Assembly: GCA_016926805.1 (NCBI GenBank)
Contig: JAFGNV010000217.1
Span: 1 to 64,000 of the forward strand
DNA length: 64,000 nucleotides
Direction of reading: 5' to 3'
Source of the DNA: Anaerolineae bacterium
GTDB taxonomy: Bacteria > Chloroflexota > Anaerolineae > 4572-78 > J111
Part shown: positions 49,289-56,364 of the stretch, piece by piece
Position numbering within the stretch: position 1 is the stretch's first letter
Layout of the letters: the number at the start of each line of letters is the position of its first letter
Notes under the pieces: generated by a model
Databases searched by the model: none
Told to the model about the DNA's origin: nothing
What the model saw: only the letters and a program-made list of their open reading frames with translations
Made by a program: the position numbers and the translations under genes

Positions 49289-50608
49289 ATGATAAAATTT
49301 ATGTTTAGATGGATAGGTTTAGCCTTTATCACGTTGCTGTTGTTTGCCGCCGTGGTTTTGGCCCAAGAAGGTAATGAAGATAAAAAGGTACTGGTCATCG
49401 ATGTCGAAGGGCCGGTCACCCCGGTGATGGTCAGTTATATCGAGCGGGCCATTGAAGATGCCGACGCCCGCGATGCCGAGGCGTTGGTGATGCGGCTCAA
49501 TACGCCGGGGGGAAGCGTCGACCTGACCCGGGAGATTATCCAAACGATGATTGCCTCGGACGTGCCGGTGGTGGTGTACGTGTGGCCGCCCGGCGGGTTT
49601 GCCGCTTCGGCGGGCACGTTTATTACCCTGGCCGGGCATGCCGCGGCAATGGCGCCCAATACCAGCATTGGCGCAGCCAGCCCCGTGGACATGAGCGGCG
49701 AGAGTATCGACGAAACCATGCGGGCCAAACTGGAAAATATCTTGGTGGCTGAGATTAAGGGTTTGAGCAACCGGCGGGGGGAAGAGGCCATTGAATGGGC
49801 GCAAGGGGCCATCACCGAGGCCAAAGCGGCCAATGCTCAAGAAGCCCTAGAGATTGGGGTGATTGATTTTATTGCCGAAGACCTGGATGACCTGCTTGCC
49901 CAACTGGATGGGTTTACGGTCAACGTGCAGGGCAGCGAGGTAACTTTATCGACCCAAGATGTCGGGATTGGCTTTATCGAGTCGACTGCCCTGGAAGACC
50001 TGTTGGCCATTATCACCAATCCCACCATTGCCTTATTGCTCATCTCCATTGGCGGTTTGGCCATTATGTACGAGATCATCAATCCCGGCGGTTATATGAG
50101 CGGTGTCATTGGAGCTATTCTGTTGTTGATTGGTTTGTATGGGATTGGCCAGTTGCCGGTAAACTATGCCGGGCTGGCCCTGATTATACTGGCTTTTGCG
50201 CTCTTTGCAGCCGAAGTGTTCACCCCCACGTTTGGCGCGCTTACCGCGACCGGGGTTATTGCGTTTATCATTGGCGGGGTTATTCTTTTTAACACAGCCG
50301 AGTTTGCTTACCGGCTGCCCTTGCCCTCAATCATCGGTATTTCCATAGCCCTGGCCGCCATTGTTGCTTTTGGTTTCCGTAAGGTGATCCAGGCGATGAA
50401 GCGACAACCCACCACCGGGCAAGAGGGCCTGGTGGGGGCTATTGGCACGGTCAAAGTGGCGCTTGAGCCGCAAGGCAACGTACTGGTGTGGGGCGAGCGC
50501 TGGCATGCAATCAGCGAAGATAACCAGCCTATTCTCCCGGGGCAACGGGTCCAGGTGACCAAGGTGGACGGCTTCCGGTTAAAGGTGAAGAAACTGGATG
50601 AATCGTGA
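49289..50608 (+). CDS. nfeD: NfeD-family membrane serine protease (ClpP-like plus OB fold)
   Basis: A 439-residue protein with an N-terminal signal (FRWIGLAFITLLLFAAVVLA). The ClpP-class protease part (30-220) has MRLNTPGGSVDLT, nucleophile Ser in GGFAASAGTFITLAGH, and NTSIGAASPV; the base Lys is probably in the MRAKLENILV helix. Then come five membrane helices (SIGGLAIMYEIINPGGYMSG, FIIGGVILFN) and a C-terminal OB-fold NfeD domain (GLVGAIGTVKVALEPQG, GQRVQVTKVDGFRLKVKKL). Long NfeD proteins cleave stomatin-like SPFH proteins and usually sit next to them. Here the SPFH pair is only 1.5 kb away, across the MFS gene, so a functional link is likely. Confidence 0.94.
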   Translation: MIKFMFRWIGLAFITLLLFAAVVLAQEGNEDKKVLVIDVEGPVTPVMVSYIERAIEDADARDAEALVMRLNTPGGSVDLTREIIQTMIASDVPVVVYVWPPGGFAASAGTFITLAGHAAAMAPNTSIGAASPVDMSGESIDETMRAKLENILVAEIKGLSNRRGEEAIEWAQGAITEAKAANAQEALEIGVIDFIAEDLDDLLAQLDGFTVNVQGSEVTLSTQDVGIGFIESTALEDLLAIITNPTIALLLISIGGLAIMYEIINPGGYMSGVIGAILLLIGLYGIGQLPVNYAGLALIILAFALFAAEVFTPTFGALTATGVIAFIIGGVILFNTAEFAYRLPLPSIIGISIALAAIVAFGFRKVIQAMKRQPTTGQEGLVGAIGTVKVALEPQGNVLVWGERWHAISEDNQPILPGQRVQVTKVDGFRLKVKKLDES

Positions 50609-50714
50609 AAAAAATCTCGTGCCCGTTCTGTTGAAGCGTGGTGACAGCGGCCTGGGTAATGGCGTGATTAAAACTCTGCGGCTGGGGATGGGCCAGAATA
50701 ACGGATAGTTGCAT
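50609..50714 (-). pseudogene. N-terminal remnant of a flavodoxin-fold NAD(P)H dehydrogenase (quinone)
   Basis: About 35 residues starting MQLSVILAHPQPQSFNHAIT and ending NGHEIFF match the N-terminus of KefF/MdaB-type NAD(P)H:quinone oxidoreductases, including the phosphate-binding HPQPQSFNH loop. The frame then runs into the antisense of nfeD. The rest of the gene is missing, so this is a truncated relic joined to the nfeD 3' end. Confidence 0.65.
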
Positions 50715-50803
50715 TAACCTGGATGTCCTTAGGTTAGGCTGAGAAATCAAAGTCAACCCAGCCTGATATAGATATTCAGAAAAAGATTTTGGATTTTTGC
50801 CGG

Positions 50804-50832
50804 GTAGAGACAGGACATTGTCCTGTCTCTAC
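50804..50832. repeat. Perfect 13-bp hairpin repeat
   Basis: GTAGAGACAGGAC and GTCCTGTCTCTAC are exact reverse complements around ATT. This GTAGAGACAGG...palindrome is a common interspersed bacterial repeat. It lies downstream of the minus-strand glycosyltransferase gene, but no T-run is present. Confidence 0.65.
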
Positions 50833-50863
50833 TCCAAAACATTATCTGAACAACTGTAGAAAG

Positions 50864-53446
50864 TCAGGGCAAGATTAGCGTCCCCACGGGCACGCTGCTA
50901 TTGGGATAATTAATGCCGCCGGAAGTAAAGGCCGACAGCCGTGCCCCAATATCGTTGTAAAAACCAACCACCACCGTGTATTTTCCAGGGGGCAAATTTG
51001 CCGGAAGTTCGATGGAGTGAGAGTCGAGTTGAACCTCGTTCACCGCCCAGGTGGTGACGGGTAACGTCCCGTTTTGGGGCACACTATCGTGACCGGCAAT
51101 CCACCGGCCTTCGGCATCGAGCAGTTGCGTAAAAACGGTCAGGTTTTGGGATTGGGGGCTGCGGGCGCGCCAGAAAAGGGCGATCTTTACTGTTCCGGCC
51201 CCGGTTTCGATCCGGTGCGCCACTAGCTCGATACCGCCAGTAAAACGGGCGATAGGCGCGCAGGTTTGAACTGAGTCGGCGGAAAAACTGTAAAGTGTCG
51301 CTGTCCCCAGGTCTGCAAAGTCAAACGTTTCCAATATGCGGCCCTTTTGTGTGGCCGCATTGGCCAGGCTGCGAGCCTGAGAGCCGGTAGGCAAAACCCA
51401 GGCCGGACCGGAGTCCGGCAGTAATTGGACGGGGGACGGAACCTGGCTGCCTTCCGGCGCGCCCACCACCAGGCGCAGGTCAAAATCATGGTGCAGATGG
51501 GGATAGAGTTGGCGGTAGGTGGTCTGGTCGCTCAAGAATAGTCGCAATGAGTCCGGCCCGGCCCCGCAACTTGCCGCATCGGCTCCGTTCTGGGCCTGGG
51601 CTTGCATAAACTCGGCCAGGGTGCGGGTCGGGCTGTTGGCCAAACGGTCGTCGGCGTAAGCCCGGAGCAAAACGGGGGTCAGGATGAGCAAGGCCAGGAT
51701 AGACAGCGCCCCCAGAACCAGTGGCGCATATTGCTGCGGTTTAAACAGGAAGGTTAGCCGCTGGCTGGCGCCCCAAATCACCAGGCTGAATTCCCCGGCC
51801 AGAATGACAATTACCACAAAGCGGGCAATGACAATAAAGGTTAGGAGCCAGGTAGTGCCGGGCAGCAACACAAAATAAACGGGCTGTTCCAAAATATTCA
51901 GGCCGGTGAGGACGAGGGCATAGGTAAGCCCTCGCCCGTTAGGAAACAGTAGCAAGATAAAGGGCAACAGGTAAACCAAAAACTGTGGGCTGTAACCTTT
52001 AGAATAAAGCATAAAGATGACCACGGTCAATCCGGCAAAGGCCGTGAGATTACGGGGCCGGTTATAGTTCGCCGGACGGGTGAAAATAAAGGCGTAAATG
52101 AGGCCAAAAACCAGGGTGACAAGCGCCCAAACCCAGCCCGCGATACGCGGCGCGGCGTGAATGGCAAAGCTAGTTTCGGCCGGGTTCAACCGATCTCCCC
52201 CCACCGCGCCAAAGCCATAGTAACCATCGAGCACGGCCCACGCCGTTTCCCAGGCCGAGCGTCCCAACATCGAGCGAACGAAAGCCAGCATCCACTCCGG
52301 CCCGGCCACCAAAAAAGGGCTGAGCAAAATTAGAATCGTCAGGCCAAAAGTAACGGCGTAAAGCCCAAGCTCGATGCCCATCTCTCGGCTGTTGCGGCGA
52401 TATTGATACCACAGCCACCGCAGCGCCACCGGCAGAATCAGCAGGGGGATAATTTTGACCACAAAGCCGACCCCGGCTGAAATTGCCGACAGCATTCGCC
52501 GTTCACTAAAGAGTAAATCTAGCGTGAGTAGCATAAAAAAGAGGGCTATGCCATCAAAGAAACCCAGCATGGCGTAAACGGGCGGGAACAGTCCGGCGTA
52601 AAGCCACATCACCCGTTTGAGTGCATCGGCCGATGGCATCACGCGTCGGCCCAGGCGGTAGATGAGAACAAAGTTGCCCACTTCAAAGAGGACAAAAACT
52701 GCGCCCAGAATGAGCACAAACCAGAGCCGGGGGTCGTCGGGCCAGGGCGGCAGCAGCAGCGATAACTTGTAGGCCCCCACCATCAGCCAGGGGATGGGCG
52801 GCGGCCATTCCAACCAAAAATCCAAAAACGGATACAGGGAATAGTCCGACAGGCCGGCAATACCCAGGTAAAAGTCAAAATGGGACCAATCGCGGATGAA
52901 ACCGCCGGGCTTTAGCAGCAGCAGGGTTAGCAGGCGAAAACTCAGAAAGAGGAGCAGGAGGAGCCAGAAATCGGTCACCACGGGGCCAAGTTCCGGCTCA
53001 GAAGAGGGGGGGGGCGGCTCTGCTGCCGGTTCCGGCGGGGGAGCTACAGGTTGTTCCGCCTCTTGGGGCGACACCGCTTTTTTGGCAAAACGAATGATTT
53101 TTTGGGAGAAGGTTGAACCGGGTTCCGGCAGCGCTTCAAATTCCACGTCGGTGGAAACCCCGTGCTGGCTGGCCTCAAAAATCGCTTCCTGGATGTCGTC
53201 CACCGGGCCGGGGCGTGGCCCCTCGTCTACTTCGGGTATCGGTTCGGGTAGTTCGTCAAATTCTACTTCGGTGGGCGCACCCTCTTGGGCGGCGTCAACA
53301 ATGGCTTTTTGGATGTCGTCTACGGGCACGGCGGGCGGTCCGTCGTCGATTTCGGGGATGGGGCCACCCGACTCCGGGGCGTCGTAAGGGGCCATAGGGC
53401 GGGTTTCATCCTGCGGTTTTTTCTCTTCATTTTGTTTTTGGCTCAT
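50864..53446 (-). CDS. GT87-like membrane mannosyltransferase-type protein
   Basis: A 860-residue protein; the ATG at 53446 overlaps the GT2 stop by 4 bases and has GGGAGA upstream. An acidic N-terminal region of about 110 residues holds two tandem copies of a 41-residue unit (VDDIQKAI...TEVEF and VDDIQEAI...TDVEF). Then about eleven membrane helices with LEWPPPIPWLMVGAYKLSL, RDWSHFDFYLGIAG and YSKGYSPQFLVYLLPFILLL resemble polyprenol-phosphate-mannose-dependent (GT87/DUF2029-type) enzymes. The last 100 residues are one copy of the beta module (IALFWRARSPQSQN, PPGKYTVVVGFYND) shared with other glycosyltransferases here. Last gene of the aminosugar operon. Confidence 0.8.
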   Translation of the reverse strand: MSQKQNEEKKPQDETRPMAPYDAPESGGPIPEIDDGPPAVPVDDIQKAIVDAAQEGAPTEVEFDELPEPIPEVDEGPRPGPVDDIQEAIFEASQHGVSTDVEFEALPEPGSTFSQKIIRFAKKAVSPQEAEQPVAPPPEPAAEPPPPSSEPELGPVVTDFWLLLLLFLSFRLLTLLLLKPGGFIRDWSHFDFYLGIAGLSDYSLYPFLDFWLEWPPPIPWLMVGAYKLSLLLPPWPDDPRLWFVLILGAVFVLFEVGNFVLIYRLGRRVMPSADALKRVMWLYAGLFPPVYAMLGFFDGIALFFMLLTLDLLFSERRMLSAISAGVGFVVKIIPLLILPVALRWLWYQYRRNSREMGIELGLYAVTFGLTILILLSPFLVAGPEWMLAFVRSMLGRSAWETAWAVLDGYYGFGAVGGDRLNPAETSFAIHAAPRIAGWVWALVTLVFGLIYAFIFTRPANYNRPRNLTAFAGLTVVIFMLYSKGYSPQFLVYLLPFILLLFPNGRGLTYALVLTGLNILEQPVYFVLLPGTTWLLTFIVIARFVVIVILAGEFSLVIWGASQRLTFLFKPQQYAPLVLGALSILALLILTPVLLRAYADDRLANSPTRTLAEFMQAQAQNGADAASCGAGPDSLRLFLSDQTTYRQLYPHLHHDFDLRLVVGAPEGSQVPSPVQLLPDSGPAWVLPTGSQARSLANAATQKGRILETFDFADLGTATLYSFSADSVQTCAPIARFTGGIELVAHRIETGAGTVKIALFWRARSPQSQNLTVFTQLLDAEGRWIAGHDSVPQNGTLPVTTWAVNEVQLDSHSIELPANLPPGKYTVVVGFYNDIGARLSAFTSGGINYPNSSVPVGTLILP

Positions 53447-54159
53447 CGCATTCTCCCTGTCCACAATTTAAGCCGGAGGGCCAAGATCGCTCGGGTGTAT
53501 TGGGTTAAGATGGTGACAAATTGGGTTTTACTGTGCCCGCGCGTGCGCAATCGATAAAAAACGGGGATTTCCAGCATGTGGTAGCCCCGTTTGTGGGCCA
53601 CCATGAGCAAACGGATAAAGTAATCGCCGTAACCGTAGTAGATTTGATCCAAATCCAGGGCGGTTAATTTGGGACGATAAATCGAGAAGAAACCGCTCAG
53701 GTTATCGTGGACGGGCGTGCCAAAAAGAAAGCGGATGCCGTAATTGTAAACAAGGCTGGAAAACTGCCGGAAACGGTCTTCCATACCCCCGGCCATCACA
53801 AATCGGGAACCGATGATGATGTCGTAATATTCCAAAAATTTGATCATCTGGGGGATGATGGCCGGGTCGTGGTTAAAGTCGGTGTCCATAAAAACCAGGA
53901 TGTCGCCGGTTGAGTGATCGATGCCGTAGCGAAGGGCCGTGGCCAGCCCCCGCTCTCCGGCGCGCACCCATAGTCTGACCTGTCCGTTTTGGCCAAAGTT
54001 TTGCTGCACGGCCTGGGCGGTGCCATCGGGGCTGTTGTCGTCCACCACCATCACCTCAAAATCCAGGTCGAGGGGCCGGAGGGTGGCAAAAATGGCCTGA
54101 ATGAGTTCAACGATGTTATCTTTTTCATTGTAGGTTGGCAGGATGATGGATGTTTTCAT
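53443..54159 (-). CDS. GT2 polyprenol-phosphate mannosyl/glycosyltransferase (DPM1-like)
   Basis: A 238-residue cytoplasmic GT-A enzyme. It has the family sequence order SIILPTYNEKDNIVELIQAI, VMVVDDNSPDGTAQAV, RAGERGLATALRYGID and DILVFMDTDFNHDPAIIPQM, where the DTD motif binds metal-nucleotide sugar, then IIGSRFVMAGGMED and DNLSGFFSIYRP. DPM1-like enzymes load a sugar onto polyprenol phosphate, which the GT-C enzymes here could then use. Membrane helices are lacking, as in soluble DPM1-type members. The next gene overlaps by 4 bases. Confidence 0.92.
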   Translation of the reverse strand: MKTSIILPTYNEKDNIVELIQAIFATLRPLDLDFEVMVVDDNSPDGTAQAVQQNFGQNGQVRLWVRAGERGLATALRYGIDHSTGDILVFMDTDFNHDPAIIPQMIKFLEYYDIIIGSRFVMAGGMEDRFRQFSSLVYNYGIRFLFGTPVHDNLSGFFSIYRPKLTALDLDQIYYGYGDYFIRLLMVAHKRGYHMLEIPVFYRLRTRGHSKTQFVTILTQYTRAILALRLKLWTGRMR

Positions 54160-54233
54160 GGGAATCCATGAGCGAGTCAACAAGTCAGCGAATCAACCCA
54201 CTGGCTCTTGATTCGCTGACTTATTAATTCATT

Positions 54234-55043
54234 TCACATATATTTCCACAGTTCAAAAATTGTACCATAGCGCCCCCCCTGCTGGCGAAAGCGGCGCTGG
54301 TCGGCGGGTTTGGGCCAGGAATGATACGAGGCTGCACGGTTATCCTGGGTAATGCGAGGTGGGTTGCCGGCCGCAATCAGGTTGACCGCCTTCACCAGCA
54401 TGTCGGCGCCCACCAGTGAGCTTTTGTAGGAGAGCGAGGTGATGGTATCGCCGGGTTCGACGGTGATTTTTTCTTGCAGCAATAATTCGCCGGTATCGAA
54501 TTTTTCATCCACCCAGTGAATGGTGACCCCGGTTTCGGTTTCGCCTGCCGCAAAAACCCAGAAGTAAGGGAACAACCCCCGGTGACGCGGTAGCAAGGCG
54601 GGATGGATATTGAGCGTGCCCTGTGAGGGCAGGTTGATCAGGTTCCGTTTGATGAGTTGGTTGAGATAAATCGAGATAACCAGGGTGGGCTGCCAGGTTT
54701 TGAGGTGAGCCATTGTTTCGGGGCTGTTAACGTCGGTGGAGCCGACAACCGGCACCTGGTAGAGCGCCCGCATGTCCCGCAACGAATGGGTTCTGGCCTC
54801 GCGGCCAATCAGGCGAAAGATAATGGCGGTCGCCCGGCTCTGGAAGAACTCCAGGGCTTTGCGTCCCACAAAACGCAAGCCGGTGCGCCGCAGCAGGTAA
54901 AGCAATCCCGCTGGAAGACTTTTGCCGTAAATCAGGCAGTCGGACCGCACAATGCCGACCACCTGCCCCGGAAACTCGCGAAGCAGCCGTTCGGTCATCA
55001 GGTTGGAGTAGAGACTTTCGTAAGTCAGGATGACGATGCGCAT
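54234..55043 (-). CDS. Sugar N-formyltransferase-like protein
   Basis: A 269-residue formyl transferase-fold protein. The catalytic triad of the family is visible: Asn and His in LNIHPALLPRHRGLFPYFW and Asp in HWVDEKFDTGELLLQE. Unlike Met-tRNA formyltransferase it lacks a C-terminal tRNA-binding domain and begins with a Rossmann start MRIVILTYESLYSNLMTERL. It overlaps the 3' end of a sugar aminotransferase gene by 19 bases, so it probably formylates the amino group that enzyme installs, using N10-formyl-tetrahydrofolate. The sugar is not identified; dideoxy aminosugars such as Qui4N or Fuc3N are typical substrates. Confidence 0.85.
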   Translation of the reverse strand: MRIVILTYESLYSNLMTERLLREFPGQVVGIVRSDCLIYGKSLPAGLLYLLRRTGLRFVGRKALEFFQSRATAIIFRLIGREARTHSLRDMRALYQVPVVGSTDVNSPETMAHLKTWQPTLVISIYLNQLIKRNLINLPSQGTLNIHPALLPRHRGLFPYFWVFAAGETETGVTIHWVDEKFDTGELLLQEKITVEPGDTITSLSYKSSLVGADMLVKAVNLIAAGNPPRITQDNRAASYHSWPKPADQRRFRQQGGRYGTIFELWKYM

Positions 55044-56143
55044 AGGCCAATCAGCGTGTCACAAATATAGTCAATCTGTTCCGGCGTAAGGGTGGCGCTG
55101 GACGGCAGGTTGATCCCCTGCCGGCTCAATCCTTCGGCGACAGAGAGGTTTTGGCCGGTGTTATACATGGGCATGGTATGGACGGGCGAGAAGAAGGGCC
55201 GGGTTTCGATACCCTTTTCGCGTAGCTCTACCATTACCTGATCTCGATTAGGGCCAAATTCAGGTCCAATCAAAGGCGCAAACATCCAATAAACGTTTCC
55301 GGCCCAATCTGCGGTGGGGGGCATGGTCAGGCCGGGCACGTTGTGCAGGCGTGCCAGATAGTGTCGGGCCACGCGGCGGCGGTGGGCCACAAAGTCTTCA
55401 ATTTGTTCCAGTTGGGCCAGTCCCAGGGCAGCCTGAAGGTTGGTCATGCGATAGTTGAAGCCAACTTCCAGATGCCAGTAGGGATTCTCCGGCTGGCGAG
55501 CATGATTTTCTAAAAAGAAACACCGTTCGGCCAGGGCCTGATCGTTGGTAACCACAATGCCGCCTTCGCCGGTGGTGATTATTTTGTTGCCCATAAAGCT
55601 GAACATGGCCGCGTGGCCTCTTGAGCCGACGGGTTGTCCCTTGTAGGTAGCGCCATGGGCCTCGGCGGCATCTTCAATTACAATCAGATTATGCCGCCGG
55701 GCCAGTTCCAGCAGGGGATCCATGTCTGCCGGATGGCCGTAGAGATGGACCGGGATGATGGCTTTGGTGGCCGGGGTGAGAGCTTGGGCCACGGCTGCGG
55801 GGTCGATACACCATGTTTCCGGCTCGGAATCGACGAAGATGGGCTTGGCGCCGGTATAGGTGACGGCATTGGCTGTGGCCACAAAGGTCAAGGTCGGCAC
55901 AATCACCTCGTCGCCAGGGCCGATGTTGAGGGCGGCCAGAAGTAGATGCAGAGCGATGGTCCCGTTAAAAGTGGCGACACCATATCGACAGCCGCAATAG
56001 GCGGCAAAGGCTTGCTCAAATTGGGCTACGTATTTCCCTTTGGAAGAAACCCAACCGCTCTTCACGCAGTCGGAAACGTATGCCAGTTCTTTTTCTCCCA
56101 GCAGCGGTTCGGCTACGGGAATGAGAGACATTTCTCGGGTCAC
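55025..56143 (-). CDS. DegT/DnrJ/EryC1/StrS sugar aminotransferase
   Basis: A 372-residue PLP enzyme that aminates a nucleotide ketosugar. Signature parts are GVATFNGTIALHLLLAALN, DEVIVPTLTFVATANAV, PVHLYGHPADMD, EDAAEAHGATYKG and the PLP-Lys loop SFMGNKIITTGEGG, followed by NYRMTNLQAALG. It starts at a GTG with GGAGG four bases upstream; an ATG 12 bases downstream is the alternative. It has its own promoter and a terminator-like hairpin in the leader. It heads a minus-strand operon with the formyltransferase, GT2 and membrane transferase. Confidence 0.93.
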   Translation of the reverse strand: MTREMSLIPVAEPLLGEKELAYVSDCVKSGWVSSKGKYVAQFEQAFAAYCGCRYGVATFNGTIALHLLLAALNIGPGDEVIVPTLTFVATANAVTYTGAKPIFVDSEPETWCIDPAAVAQALTPATKAIIPVHLYGHPADMDPLLELARRHNLIVIEDAAEAHGATYKGQPVGSRGHAAMFSFMGNKIITTGEGGIVVTNDQALAERCFFLENHARQPENPYWHLEVGFNYRMTNLQAALGLAQLEQIEDFVAHRRRVARHYLARLHNVPGLTMPPTADWAGNVYWMFAPLIGPEFGPNRDQVMVELREKGIETRPFFSPVHTMPMYNTGQNLSVAEGLSRQGINLPSSATLTPEQIDYICDTLIGLCASSS

Positions 56144-56158
56144 GGTTCCTCCACAAAC

Positions 56159-56186
56159 AAAAGGGAGACGTTGGGCGGCGTCTCCC
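56159..56186 (-). promoter_or_regulatory. Terminator-like hairpin in the aminotransferase leader
   Basis: On the minus strand GGGAGACG, 8-base loop, CGTCTCCC, then TTTTGTTTG, lying between the promoter and the GGAGG ribosome site. It has the form of an intrinsic terminator inside a leader and may be an attenuator. Confidence 0.55.
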
Positions 56187-56208
56187 CACCTTGGCAAAAT
56201 AGGGTTGA

Positions 56209-56237
56209 ATCATAACCCTAATGGTAGTAAAAGTCAA
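56209..56237 (-). promoter_or_regulatory. Promoter of the aminosugar operon
   Basis: Minus-strand TTGACT, 17-bp spacer, TATGAT. The expected transcript begins near 56201, giving a 60-nt leader. Confidence 0.7.
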
Positions 56238-56364
56238 AGTTGAGGAAAAAGGGTGCCGCCTGAGAGCGGAATAAAATTTGCAGACTCAGTAGATCCAATT
56301 TTTGGACGGTAGCTGGCGCATCATAAGCGTCAGTGAGTGGCATAGGGATGCCGTCCTACTGAGA

